Shown here in pieces: positions 24,324 through 37,701 of a stretch of 64,000 nt of DNA (within the stretch, counting starts at the first letter, position 1; each line of letters starts with the position of its first letter). The stretch lies in assembly GCA_029204225.1 (NCBI GenBank), contig CM055098.1, positions 23,935,367-23,999,366 of the forward strand, in the 5' to 3' direction. Under the pieces are notes generated by a model. That model was given only the letters and a program-made list of their open reading frames with translations. It ran no database searches and was not told the DNA's origin. The stretch is from Diphasiastrum complanatum (lineage: Eukaryota > Streptophyta > Lycopodiopsida > Lycopodiales > Lycopodiaceae). Both the position numbers and the translations under genes were made by a program.

Positions 24324-27300
24324 TTATTCCCCCCTTAAACCAGTTTTGTCCTCATAATGAGTAACTGGGAAAGATCCAATTTGTATGTTTTTAACTCTTT
24401 CCCATAAATCATTATTTTCAATTTGACCAACCAACCTAAGCAAGCACTCAGAGATAGAACGATTTTTCAATTGTTTATCTCTGATTCTAAGTACTTTTTT
24501 AGGGTCCAAAGGTACATTGAGTGATAAGTCCTCCAAATGGATAAAATCTTCAATACGTCTAACTGTCATCATCATGTAAACTAGATTTACATGATACACA
24601 GGATGAGCAGTCGACCAAACTTGAAGATTAAGTTCAAAAGCTAACAAATCAATCATTTAATCTACCTTGTAAATCAATCCTTGGCCTGACTTCAATATCA
24701 AATAAGTACTTGGAGATGTAATAATTCTCAAATTATGTATCTCTGCACTGAAGTACTATATCGACCTTTAGAAGTACGCTAAGAGATGAATTTTTCTACT
24801 GGGCCTGATTCTCTTCAATCTAGTAACATCACCTTCATGTAATCTCAATTTACATGAATCTCTGGGTGAAATGCCATCTTTCATTGGAAATAAATGTTCA
24901 AAAAATAAAGATCCAAACAATTATAGTCCAAGACTATCCACAATTACTTGCAGACCTGTCATAAATTCTTCTTGGTACAAATACACTTAGAATTTTTTCA
25001 GAAACTAAGGTACAAAATCTCATCCACCCAAAATCTCTTAGGAGATCCATAAAGCTCAGTCCTAAGTACCCCAGATACTCTCTTTAGTTAAGTGCTCTTA
25101 TTTCTAGCAACATATGCAAGAAAATAGCAACCTTCAATCTTGACAGACTTGTTCGTCTCGGAACTGACTGGAGATTTAGGCTGAAAACAGTACACAAGCA
25201 TCCCTTGACTACAATCTGTGATAGAATTTCATCCACTAAAATAAGTAAATTCCTCATCAGTAAACAAATTACTTAAAGAACATGCCTGTGAGATCCACAC
25301 AATCTCAAATATGTACAAAAGTAAAGAAATTTAGAGTTCAAATAACAAATCTAAATCCTTAACTTTTCCAATTGATCAAGAATTACTCACTATCTTAAGA
25401 AACATCATATTCTCATATAATCTTCTAATGTTCACTAAGTATCCATTTATGATTTCTCAATCATAACATTTAGAATCTTATGATTCGTTAATCATAATTT
25501 ATAGGATTCCAAAATCATACTTAATCATTAAAAAATACTGGAGTATATGCATAACATACACCTAGGAAATATAAGAAACATTCTGAAATCTTTTCCACAA
25601 GGAAAATTATTGGATTCCAAGAATATTCTTCCAACCCGATTCTTAGCCAGATTATGAGTTCCAAATTCTACAATCAACCAAGTAATTAAAGACCATTATA
25701 ACATCTGCCTTTAACAATATAAATTTCATACAATCACCTAAAACAGCATCTAGGTATTACAAAGTTCTGCTGAATTCCAACTAAATTCAGTGGTTATCCT
25801 TGATATTAGTTAGACTCTATCATCCAATATGAGCTCACTAGGATACAATCAATAACTTAGGATATTTCTCCTTCAAGAAATATTCTATATCAAGAATCTT
25901 CTATATTCTATGCACACAATTCTCATAAATGAATCCAGATGACTCACAATTCATGTGTCTTATAAGCAATATAGATCCAAATAAACAGTTGCTGGTGAAT
26001 TCTCTACACACAGCTTATTCTATCAATTACCTTCAAATTAGGAGTGATCCAATTACTCAAGTCAATTGTAAATGATTCAGAAATCTTAACTGTCTAAGTG
26101 CCGACTAGTATAGCACCACATTTAGATTCTCTTCCAAACCATCATTAAATTAATGAATTATCCTTTCCACAGAAAGAACCATTAACTTGCAAGTAATTGT
26201 TCCACACATTACTTGTTCAGATGTCTATGCACTCTGACTAGTTTAAGTATACAACATAATCTCAGTACATAGGAAACACATAGTAGATCCACAAGACTAA
26301 GATGTACATAAAGCAACATATCCAACTATGTTCCTATACATAAACATAGGCTATAAAGTGGCAGATATCCATAATCCGCATACATAACTCACTGCGAATC
26401 TTGCAACTCAGCTACAACCAAACTCTATTTCTCATGAGTAAATAACATATATGGCAAATGTTTGAAACGAATAATTCCACATTACAAGTTTTCCAACCAT
26501 GTAACTCTTATTAACAAAATTTCTTCTACCCATCAACCTACATCAGATCTTAGTGTACAACCCAAGATTAGGCTAAGTTATACATACATCTTTGGACATA
26601 AAGTTAAGATTAAAGCTTTATTTCTTTGATCCAATCCATAACAAAATGGTACTCGGTAACAGTCAGTGAATCTTAATTTAAACTTTACCACTACTTCCCA
26701 TATTTTATGAATATCTCACAGCTCAATACCTTCAATACTCCTCTAGTTCCGAATTATTCAAAATAATCACTACTGGATAGTTTTACCTTTGCACACATAT
26801 TGGATTTTTATCCAAAAATCTATGCAACTGGTTGATTCCTCAAAAGCCTTATTCCTATCTTTTCTTCTCCCCCTTTTAAAAAGAAATTCCATAATTTCGA
26901 TTGAAAAGTTCTCAGGAGACAACGTATAAGATATCAAAGATTTGAAAAAGTCAGTATTGAATATCCAATACTATTACAAACCGGACTTTTTCCTCAAAAT
27001 CACAGAATATCTTATCCCGAGTGGTAGAAATATTACATCTCAATAACCAACTATCAAATAGAGATAAACATTTGGGCTCAAAAATTCTAATTTCACTTAA
27101 TCAATTGAAAATATCAATAGATTTTGAGTCATATTCACAAATCATATATGGAAGTATAATTTCATATAACTATTATAGTCCTTCAGAACAAAGTTCTACA
27201 CTGGAAGGAATTATATGATCATTCTACCCAAAAAATTCCCTTTGGAATCACTGATGTTCCATACCACCAGCTTTTCCTCTAAGAATCCTCTATATATAGA

Positions 27301-27618
27301 TTTGTTTTTCCCAAAAAGTCAAAAAGATTATTTGGCTATCCTATACCCAGATATAGGATCAAATTCACAACCAACTCTAGGAGATACTTCTAACCATTGA
27401 AATCCCCCATGCCTCTTAAGCGATACTCAAAGAATACCACTCCACATTGTACCCCAGCATGGACACGAGATGAAATGTATCGTTCAAGTATAGCTGAAAT
27501 GCCGCAAGTGTATTCACTAACCCAAAAGGAACATGGATCTCACCAAAACCGAATATCATACTGTCCTAGATATCCAATAGTAAAAAGAACTTTTTTTACA
27601 GGTTAGAATTTCTCTTGG
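24324..27618 (-). mobile_element. Decayed Ty3/gypsy internal region (pol C-terminus recognisable)
   Basis: The minus-strand frame 24656-24324 keeps HPVYHVNLV, then RRIEDFIHLEDLSL and VLRIRDKQLKNRSI. These match the end of gypsy pol (HPVFHVSLLR, then the ILDRQ-KLR-K-I block that precedes a chromodomain-like WER). The frame ends next to the polypurine tract and LTR, as it should. From 24800 to 27618 I see no intact gag-pol. The sequence is homologous in inverted orientation to part of the element at 29430-36105 (compare 25500-25600 with 34620-34790). No 5' LTR or primer-binding site was found. Confidence 0.55.
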
Positions 27619-28056
27619 TGTTGGCTGATTCTAACGAATCCCCAAGATACGCGGATAGAGCTACCCAAGAGCACCTCTCACCTTAGACCGAGGAGGTCTC
27701 TAAGAAGATGAGACAAACGAAGACTGAGAGCCAAGTATGAGAGCTGAGAAATGCTAGTTAGGAATGACAAGCAAGAACTATGTAAGCCTCATGGTGAACC
27801 CCGGAATGGAATGACCATGTAGGAACTAGTCTTTCTAGGCAAAGTAATAAATGCAAGTAGACCCCTCTTAAAAAAAGTAGAGTGAGCCACATTTTGATGG
27901 TGACCTCTAGTGGAAAGCATTATTCCACTTGTAATTTGTGAAATGTGGAAATGCCACTAGGATGCCACCTAAGGAGCTCCCTTGTTTATTTAAGAGACTC
28001 CCTCTTTGTGAAGAGGAGCTTTTTGTGTATTGTATCAACTCCATGCTGAAATAATA
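27619..28056 (+). repeat. LTR-like arm, left copy of an inverted pair
   Basis: It begins TGTTGGCTGATTCT and runs to GCTGAAATAA. The reverse complement is at 37277-37701 with about 90% identity by eye. Internal features such as TATTTAAGAGACTCC resemble an LTR promoter. It is probably a solo or partial LTR, and the family is unknown. Confidence 0.6.
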
Positions 28057-29006
28057 AGAGCCTCCACGAGTTAGGTGCATCCATTGAGCTCCTTGATTGT
28101 GCTTGTTTCTTGAGTGATGCATTCATGATCTTGCCCTTTCTTCCTTTGTGTGTGGTTGTGGTTTGTAGAGTGCATTAGTTTTCTTGCTTTCCTAATTGTG
28201 GATTAGCTTTCATTTCTTGTTTGTGGATTAATGTAGGATTGAGCATTCAGGTAAACTAATAGGCTAGAAATGTGGTATAAATCTTGCATATCCTCCAGCA
28301 TTCTAGTTCTTGATGTTCTTGGGATGTCCAAGAATCAAAAGACTGGTTGGTTCCTTGATTCTTGGACTTCTAAAATGTTGTAGATTAGTTTCTTGTTTAA
28401 GTTATGCGGATTAATGCAGGTGTAGCTTAGTTGTAGAATGTCTAGATCCTGATTGTAACACATTTTTAGAGTAGGTAGTGTAGAAATTATTGGACGTTCA
28501 TTTGGGCTGCATGTTGATCTGTCAATGAATGTTCGTGGCTTGCATCTCTGTTTGAGTGTGAGTGCTTTCAAGAGAGAACGACCTTGAATGTCCTCTGATA
28601 AGGGGGCAGGACAAAATACTACAATAATAATCAGTCCCATTCTGCCTAGCCTGGGCATTGTAACAAATAAAAAAACAACCAATTAATGTCCAAACGAGCA
28701 TGGTAACAAGCAGAGATAGTTCTGAAACTAATAAGAAACAAAAAACCAGTAAACAGATCCTCTCAAGCAGAGGATCAGTCAACATTTGACCCGTTGCTGT
28801 TTGCACCACTCACATTTTGAAATGCTACATGTTGCAACACTACCTTTGATCGGATCCATACAACTAATCTGAAACATTTCTAGATCTGTTCATAGCTCAA
28901 AACGACCTGCACACATCCTCCACATGTCCTACATACATCCTCAACTCCTCCTACATCCTCCTCTACCCACAATTTACCCATCGTCTCCACCTCCCTCCGT
29001 CACCGT
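28057..29006. other. Intergenic sequence inside the inverted arms, left side
   Basis: No gene is supported. It contains partial internal repeats such as CTTGTTTGTGGATTA and CCTAATTGTGGATTAG. It may be internal sequence of the element whose LTR is at 27619-28056, but no primer-binding site is visible. Confidence 0.4.
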
Positions 29007-29185
29007 CTCAGCCAACTCCTCCTTCTCTCACGTCTCAACCGAGCGGCCTCTCTCTCACGTCTCAGCCGACTCCTCCTTCTCTCACATCTCAACCGACTCC
29101 TCCTTCTCTCACATCTCAACCGACTCCTCCTTCTCTCTCATCTCAGTCGAGTGCCTTCTCTCACATCTTAACCGAGCGCCCTCCT
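29007..29185 (+). repeat. Minisatellite, about 27-bp unit
   Basis: Imperfect tandem copies of TCAACCGACTCCTCCTTCTC followed by TCACATC, six to seven units. The open frame across it (repeated SSFSHIST-like peptides) is a by-product of the repeat, not evidence for a gene. Confidence 0.75.
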
Positions 29186-29254
29186 TCACGCTCATGCACC
29201 TCCATATAAGCCACCTCAACTGAGGCCTCCATAAAAATCTCGACTGACGTCATT

Positions 29255-29425
29255 TTTGAAATCTAAATCGAAGCGTTCACGTCAGATCTCAATCGGAGCG
29301 TTCGCGTCAGATCTTAACCGGAGCATTCGCGTCAGATCACAATGGAACATTCACGTCATATCTCAACCGGAGCATTCCAGTCAGATTTTGACTGGAGCAC
29401 TCCTTTTAGATCTTGACCGGAGCGA
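29255..29425 (+). repeat. Minisatellite, about 25-bp unit
   Basis: Seven diverged copies of ATCTCAACCGGAGCGTTCGC plus GTCAG. The array ends exactly where the LTR element at 29430 begins, so the element inserted at or in the array. Confidence 0.75.
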
Positions 29426-29429
29426 AGAA

Positions 29430-29896
29430 TGTTATGGCCATATTTGGTTGAGGACTTGGAATAGTCCTAATATGGTACATCGGCCCTCCAGTACTTGAGA
29501 TTATTGGTCACGTCGTGATTTAATTCCATGTCAAGGCCTATTTGTGACTAATAACCTTGAGAGGACCCAGACACTTAATTGAGACATATGGAGTATTGCA
29601 TGTCTGTGTGATGGATACATGCAGGAGGACTGCATAAAGAGATGTGATCTATTTATAGTTGACCTGCATGGGGGTTGCATGGTTTTATGACAGGAGTCTA
29701 CTCTCTATATAAGGAGGTGGGATTCTCTCGTTGACATATTGGGTTTAGGTTTCCAGGTTCTCTCTTCTCCTCTTGATTCACATGGCATGGCTTGGGGGCT
29801 AGATGATCTAGGATTGGTTGGGCGGTTTGGCTCCATAGTCTCTCTTATTGTGTTCTCCTCTCCTCATCTTAGAGGCAATCCTTTAGGGTCTTTATA
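29430..29896 (+). repeat. 5' LTR (467 bp)
   Basis: Starts TGTTATGGCCATATTTGG and ends TTTATA just before the primer-binding site. A CTATATAAGGAGG TATA box lies at about 29705-29717. The partner at 35629-36105 ends TTTACA, so the terminal CA has decayed to TA here. Confidence 0.85.
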
Positions 29897-31028
29897 TTGG
29901 TATCAGAGCACGGCTAAGATGCGATCTTGGATAGGATGGAAGCAAGCTCTACATCAGGTTGGAAGATGAAAGCACTTGGATTCAAATCTCGAATGAAGTG
30001 ATGATTTCTCGAGGGAACTTTATAATTGGAGTTCTAAATCTTTCAGCTTTTCAAAGTTTGTGGAAGAGTGCCCTTCTACACATTCACTTTTGATAATGAT
30101 GCTGAAAAATTAGTATAGAGTTCATTCTTAAGTTTCTGGTGCCTTAAAAAATTTCATTGGATGTAGAAGTTTTGCATGTGTAATTCTGCTTGGGAGCTTT
30201 GGACAGATTCCATTAAATCTTAACGATGTGTGAAAGTTGAAATTCATGATTGTTCTGAAATGTTTATTGAGAAACTGAGTTGGAATCGGTGTGTTCTTGG
30301 ATAAAGTAGAGGAACTGGTGGTCGTGAAATTGAATTTCAGTTGCATGCTGGGGATTTATGATTAATCCTCTTGTAAGGCAAGCAAACTACATTCATTGTT
30401 GGGATATTACGAATTTGTATAGTCTCTTGTATAAGTAGAAAAAAGAAAAAAAAAAAGACATGCATAATATCAGTGTTCATATGGTCTGCCATGGATGTTA
30501 ACTATTCCCTGTGAAAGGAAGCTATGTTGATGGCAGTCCTACTTCTTGTTGGAAAGTAGGGTGGTAAACATAGTAATTGAAACATGTCGCCTAAAATCTC
30601 TTCCCGAAGCCTTCCTTATTGTTGAGCTTATGTGTATCAGCAATTTTTGATGCATACCGAGGGACTGAAGAGTTGTGGAACGCTGTTTTGAATCTATGTA
30701 AATACAGACTGGACCTGCTATTTTGAAACCCGAACGTCCATTTGGGGAACTAGAGATAACGTTGACCCTGATGGATTTAGGATCAAAGAAAGTCAGATTT
30801 CATGTGCTATGCATGGTTGCGGTTGATTACAGCTAGATTAGTGGTCACAGGTGTTTCCCACTTTATAGGAATGCCTCTCCGAAGGTATGTAGGTGAGGAC
30901 GGAGCTTGATGGCAATCGATTTTGTGCCTCTTGTCTCTACTTGGGTGTTCTGTGGCATGATGGAGGAGGGTAATTGATGCACGATCTAGCCTATGCTCTC
31001 TTTGTCTCTACATGTACACATTACCCTC

Positions 31029-31209
<181 letters not shown>

Positions 31210-34200
31210 TGCCCAAACTGCCTATGGAGATATGAAAGGGGGCATCGGCCTTGATTCCTCTCTCGATCCTGCTCTTCCAAAATGCATGTTCTCTCTCAAT
31301 CTCGATGGGAGGCCAGTCATATAGCATGCATGGTGGCGGCCATTAGGGTATTTGGAAAAGGGGGGAGAGAGGGCGAGGGGAGGAGAGGAGGGTTAATGAC
31401 ATGGCATTGTGAGTTTTGTTGCATAAATGGCATTCTTCCTAAGGTTGGTGGTGCATAGTGAATGTTTGAAAGTGCATGGCTATCACTTGTGGTAAGGAGG
31501 TAACATACCAATAGCCCAGAATTGCAAGGATTTTTGCACAGTGGTTTCATGCATATTAGGAATCTTGAGTCAAGCAGTAGTCAGTTCGTAACATAATTGT
31601 CGGTAATTACCTAAATTGACATTGACAAAGATTTACTGATTTCTCTAAGGCTTAATCGGGAACACTTGAGAATGAAGTTCTCCAAAACTTGGTCGAAAAA
31701 ATGGATTGAACGGGTAATTTTGTTTTCCTAATAGTGAATCAGTGAACTAAAGTTTGCGGATTTAGGATTGACGACAAATTATTAAAAAAAAATTGAAATT
31801 CTTTCCAAGTACCAAATGTTGATATTTTAACTCTGGAATATCGATACTCCCAATAAATGGAGTTAAATCATGTTTTTCTGGTTTCTCCTTTTCAAGTCGG
31901 TAGAACACCGATCAGTTGGTTTTGGGTTCTTGATAATTTTAATCTTTAAGATTGAACGGACCAAAGGCTTTTGAGATACTTGTTAAAGTAATTATTGGAA
32001 TAAAATGGATATTATTTGGAGGTAATTCTTTATTCTACAATTTTTGTGTGAATATAGGAAAAGAAGTACCTGAATCCAAATTTTATAAAATTCACATTAA
32101 GTACAGATAACTTTATCGAAGTAATTCTCAAACCAGTAAGTGAAAAGGGAGAACAGTCTAATTTTTTTTTTTGAAAAAATTGTAATAATAGAAAGTACAT
32201 AATTGATTTCATTTTCAATAAAATCCTATAGTGAATTATATTCAAAAGATCATATTAGTATTGTTTCACATACTAGTAAATGATTTTTTGAATATCAGTT
32301 ATTCAACCCAGGTATAGGATAGAAATGAACTTGTTTCAGATTTTTTCCAACAGTAATTAATTTTAAACATTTACTAATGTCGTTATGTCTTCTTAGTACC
32401 TTGGCTGAAATAGATTTTCAGAAAATTGAAAATTCTAAGGAGGGAAGAAGAGTGGACATCAGTGGTAGTAAGTGTGATCTGGAAATGTATTTTGCAATTA
32501 GGATTTCAGTAATCCCAGTAAATAATTGTTTAATACCAATTATGAATTTCCTGGATATAATTTATTTAGTTGAATTCATAGCTTATATCTTTGTAATCAT
32601 TGAGTTATCCGCAGTTTTGGATGTCAATTGTGATATTAGAAGTAGAATCTGATATATGGATTACATTGGATCTGTTAGTTGATAGAAGCTGTCTAGATCA
32701 CAGAATCAGGTGTGGATTTGTGGTGACCATCTAATAGACATGCCAACCATCCAAATAAAACGATTCTCCAGTATTTGAAAACAAGAGATTATATCCTATA
32801 GTGATTATAGGACAGTTAGAAGATCAGTGGATCTCTAGAATATCAGATAAGGCAGTTAAGGATTCTCTGGAAGGAAAAGTTGATGGTATGGGACATCAGT
32901 AATTTTGGAAAGAGAATTCTAGGACTATAAAGATCTGATGATCAATGATGTGTTTTAGTAGCTAGTCGCGATATGGAAAAAAAAAAAAACCATTCAATCA
33001 AATGTGGGGTATTTTGGAAAATTTTGAGATTTAATCTAGATCCCAATGTGGTATCCTATTATTTACAAAATCAGAGGCCCTCAAATCTATTTCTCACTTT
33101 CTCAATTAATCCTTTACTTCTTAGTAGTTTATTGAATATAAAAACATCAGATTAGTATATATGATTCTTTCCAGCACGAATTATTCTTTTGGAAGACGGT
33201 TATGTCATATAAATGACTACTTGTGCGAATAGACTTGGAATTTAGATAAATTCTAAGATTAAAATGTTTCAATTTTTTAAACCATGAAATATCTCTGTTG
33301 CATAAATGGATTTCGATGGAATAGTAGTTTCTATCACTCAGAGTGAAAATATTTGAAGGAAAAGTCCTTTGTGTAATAGGGTGAATCCTTTAGTGGATGC
33401 ACTTATTATTGACTTTTCTAGGATTTAGATATTTTCATATATCATCTTTCCAGTTAACTTTTATGAAAATTTATAGTTTTTTAAAAGGAGGGGTGAAGTG
33501 GTGGGATAAAATTCTATTAGGGAATCTATTGGTTGCATAGCTTTCAGAAGAGAACCAGCTAGGGTATAGAAATGAGATTGGATTTGAAAGGAATTTTGAT
33601 AGATTCAGAGTAAGATGTCTAATTGGAACTTTTCAAATAAGATAAATTCTCTAGGGATTGTGTGGACAATCTGGAACTAGAACATGTTTGATATTTGAAT
33701 CATTATCTATAAGTAGATAGTAAAAGATCAAGGGTTACTAATTTCATTTTGATTGGAATAGAAGTAAGTTTGATCAAAATTTAAGTCTGAGAGTTCTGTA
33801 TTGGATCAACCTAATCTTAGTTTAGTACTAGGATCAGAGAGAGGTTGATTGAGTGAAGAAATTATGTAATTAGAGGTAAGTTGGATTGGAAAATTATTGA
33901 GAGTGAATGTTATTCGTCTCAGAGATTTTTCGGATATGTTATTTACTCAGGAAAAATAGAAAATCTTTTGTAGATATGTGCACGATTAATCTTGTATGAA
34001 TCTACTGTGTATTCCTGGTTACTAGAGTTATTTGGTGCACTTAACCTAGTTGGTGAACATAGACATATGATCAAGTATTGTTTTGACAGATACTTGCAGA
34101 GTTAACAAACCTTTGTATAGAAGATTTATGGATTAACTTACAAATGATTTGGGTAAGGATCTAAATGTGGTGTCATACTAGTATAATTGAATTCTTCACC

Positions 34201-35628
34201 TAGACATTTGAGATTTCTAAATCATTGGCCATTAACTTGAGTAGTTGATTACTCCAGAGTGAAGTTAAAATAAATCATTTGGGTTCATCAGTTAAAATTA
34301 TGTGCATTGGATATACAGTATTCTTGGGATAGAGTATTCCTTAGTTAAGGAATAGACTCAGCTCATTAGTGATTGTATCCCAGAGAGCTCAATTGGATAA
34401 TGAATCATAATGGATCCAAGAATAATAACTGAATTGATATTCAATAGGACTTTGGGTATCTAGATGTGATTCTAGATTGTAATCTAAAGTTTTTGTAGTT
34501 GAAGATGATTGTCATTTTGAATTGCATTCAGTCTTTCATTACCAGTGGTTTATAGAACTTGAATATCTCGCACTTCAGTCAAAGAATCATGTTTGGAGAA
34601 TGTTTCTAAAATCCAGTATTTTCCTAGGGGAAAAGATTTTGGAATGATTCTAACTTTTTCTGAGTTATGTTGGACATATACTCCAGTATCCTGTAAATGA
34701 TTATGGGTTTTGGATTCCAGAAAATTATGATTGGCAAATCATACGAATCTAAATATTTATGATTGACGGATCATAAATAAATACTTAATTATTGCTAGAG
34801 GATTATTTAAAATTGTGATGATTCTTAGGTGTGATGATTAGGTCTTGGTCTATTAGTTGAGTAAGAATTCGAATAAGTGTTTTGAATCTCTCTACTCCAG
34901 TATTTCAATTGAGAACCTATGGATCTCACATAAATTCTCACAAGGAAAGTTATTTTACTTGTAGAGAATTAAATTTATCTAGTGGATGCTATTCTGCTAC
35001 AGTATATGGTCTGCAGATGCTTGAGTACAGTTCTTCATTTACTTGGATCTCCAGTTATTATAGGAGACAGATAAATCTATTAAGATGAATGGATGTTATT
35101 TTCTTGTATTTGGTGCTAGAAACATGAGCATTTAACTCAAAAGAGTGTCTGAGATACTCAGAGTTGAGTTTTAATCATTCTATATCTTAATGATTCTCCT
35201 AGAGATTCTAGTGGAATGAATTATCATATCTTAGAATTGGATTCTAAGGATATTGTATTTGGAAGATTTTTACAAATTGTTTTTTCATACTGTAATTATT
35301 ATTTATTTTTTTTAACTTTAATCTTCTAAGTTAGAGAATATTTCACTTAGTGGTTCACGTAAGTATTTTACATGAAAGTGATATTACTAGCTTGTGTTGA
35401 GTATAACCTAGTTGAGAAATTTATTGCTTAGTGTACTTTTCAAACTTGAGTCGTACTCCAGAACAGAGATTAACATTTAGAAATTGGTTTATCTCTGAGT
35501 ACTTGTTTGATATGGAAGTCAGACTAAGAATAAATCGGTTAATATTGTGAGTTAAAGGAACTGTTCTTGTAATTCTTTTCTGTCTTGAGGAGCTTCTAAG
35601 GATAGAAGCAGTTTAAGGAGGGAAGAAT

Positions 35629-36105
35629 GTTATGGCCATATTTGGTTAAGGACTTGGAATAGTCCTAATATGGTAGACCGGCCCTCTAGTACCTGAGATT
35701 ATTGGTCATGCCGTGATTTAATTCCATGTCAAGGCCTATTTGTGACTAATAACCTTGAGATGACCCAGACACTCTAATTGAGACATATGGAGTATTGCAT
35801 GTCTGTGTGACGGATATAGGCAGGAGGACTACATGAAGAGATGTGATTTGTTTATAGTTGACCTGAATGGGGGTTGCATGGTTTCATGCACATGACTCTG
35901 CTCTCTATATAAGGAGGTGAGGATTCTCCCGTCGACATATTGGGTTTAGGTTACCAGGTTCTCTCTTCTCCTCTTGCTTCACATGGCATGGCTTGGGGGC
36001 TAGATCCAGGTTTAATCTAGGATTGGTTGGGCGGTTTGGCTCCATAGTCTCTGTTATTGTGTTCTCCTATCCTCATCTTAGAGACAATCCTTTAGGGTCT
36101 TTACA
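35629..36105 (+). repeat. 3' LTR (477 bp)
   Basis: Starts TGTTATGGCCATATTTGG after the polypurine tract and ends TTTACA. It is highly similar to the 5' LTR, with several substitutions and small indels, for example a TCCAGGTTTAATC-type insertion near 36004. Confidence 0.85.
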
Positions 36106-37276
36106 AGAAACATGAAATTGTCCAGGTGCATTATACGTGTTGATGAATGACTTTTTGTTTGACAAGTGCTCTACGACTTTCACTCTCTATAATATTGGTA
36201 TCTTCCTTGTCTATTTTTTGTCATTTTTTGATTTGGTAATTCCTTCTAATTGTATATCTTTTTCTAGATCTGTTTTTAGCTCATCAAGGATGGCCATTGA
36301 ACAGGAGACATCATGTAGCATATCTCAATAATAACTTGTCATTTATCTATCAATCTTCAAATCACCTTATACAGAGTTTTGGAATTTTGAGCATTTTCCA
36401 AATATACGAAGTACAGATCACATCAGAGTTTATTCTTGCATCTCATTGCCATATTAATATTCAAATCAACTACAACAAGATCGAAACAAATTTAGATAAA
36501 ATTTGTTCAAACTTTAGTCCAGTCACATGTTGAAAGCGTTTTCAATTGCGTGTTCCACACGCCGATCCAATCTTGAGCATGAACAGTTACCAGCAACCAC
36601 ATCCCCATCAACAGATTTTGGGGAGGGAGGGGGGAGAGTGGATTTGCTTGGATCCACTGGAGCAATTATGTTGCCTACAATAACATCAACAAGATCAACA
36701 GCCAAGCTCACAAGTCAAAGTTGAAAAAGACAAGGCTAAGAAGATAGATGGGCAATCCAAAACGTCTCAATCAGAAGAAGTACCCCGGTCACGATGAAGA
36801 TCCTTAAGAAAAGGAAACACAAACATTGGAGAATCAGTCTCCTTCTTCAACCGGTCTCTTGCCATACTTTTGCGCCCATTCTCATGCCTATCGTCCACAC
36901 CATCTACCCATATCACCACCTCCACCCTACCTTCCATCTATTTGTTTATCATCAGTTCACTGTTCTTCTGAGAAATTTCTAGTTTTTGATAGTCTCAGTG
37001 GAGTGGTTAAAAGATCATTGCAAGTGTCTTGCGGAGACCAACTACCACCTACATTGGTTGATCAGTCCAAAAAGATCTACAGAAGCAGGCGAAACAGCTA
37101 GAAAAAATAAAGAGGAAAATCTAAGAAACTGAGGAGGAAAGGAAGAAACTTAAACAACAGTTGAGTCAAATCGATCTTGATCAAAAAAAAGTCTCTAGAG
37201 CAATGATAGTTGAATCCCCTCTTATGAAGCCCAAAGAGATCCAAAAGTAATGGATCAAAAGAAAGAGCTGCATAAA
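36106..37276 (+). other. Decayed coding-like sequence with a coiled-coil segment
   Basis: No intact gene is seen. From about 37075 to 37245 one plus frame reads LQKQAKQLEKIKRKI, a stop, then ETEEERKKLKQQLSQIDL, a charged coiled coil. A Pro-rich stretch precedes it near 36870-36950. The LTR-like arm at 37277 cuts it off. I suspect transposon-derived sequence related to the block after 37702, but I do not recognise the family. Confidence 0.35.
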
Positions 37277-37701
37277 CTTCTTATTTCAGCATGGAGTTGA
37301 TACAATACACAAAAAGCTCCTCTTCACAAAGAGGGAGTCTCTTAAATAAGGGAGCTCCTTAGGTGGCATCCTAGTGGCATTTCCACATTTCACAAATTAC
37401 AAGTGGAATAATGCTCTCCACTAGAAGTCACCATCAAAAGGTGGCTCACTCTACTTTCTTTAAGAGGGGTCTACTTGCATTTATTACTTTGCCTAGAAAT
37501 ACTAGTTCCCACATGGTCATTCCATCTGTCAGGGTTCACCATGAGGCTTACACAATTCTTGCTTGTCATTCCTAACTAGCATTTCTTGGCTCTCAGTCTT
37601 CGTTCGTCTCATCTTCTCATAGACCTCCTCGGTCTAAGGTGAGGGGTGCTCTTGGGTAGCTCTATCCGAGTATCTTGGGGATTCGTCAGAATCAGCCAAC
37701 A
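37277..37701 (-). repeat. LTR-like arm, right copy of an inverted pair
   Basis: This is the reverse complement of 27619-28056. On the minus strand it begins TGTTGGCTGATTCTGACG at 37701 and loses homology after GCTGAAATAA. It interrupts coding-like sequence on both sides. Confidence 0.6.

Noticed and set aside
28924-29223. Ser-rich repeat protein frame
   Set aside because: It coincides with a 27-bp minisatellite, and 27 is a multiple of 3, so an open frame is expected by chance.
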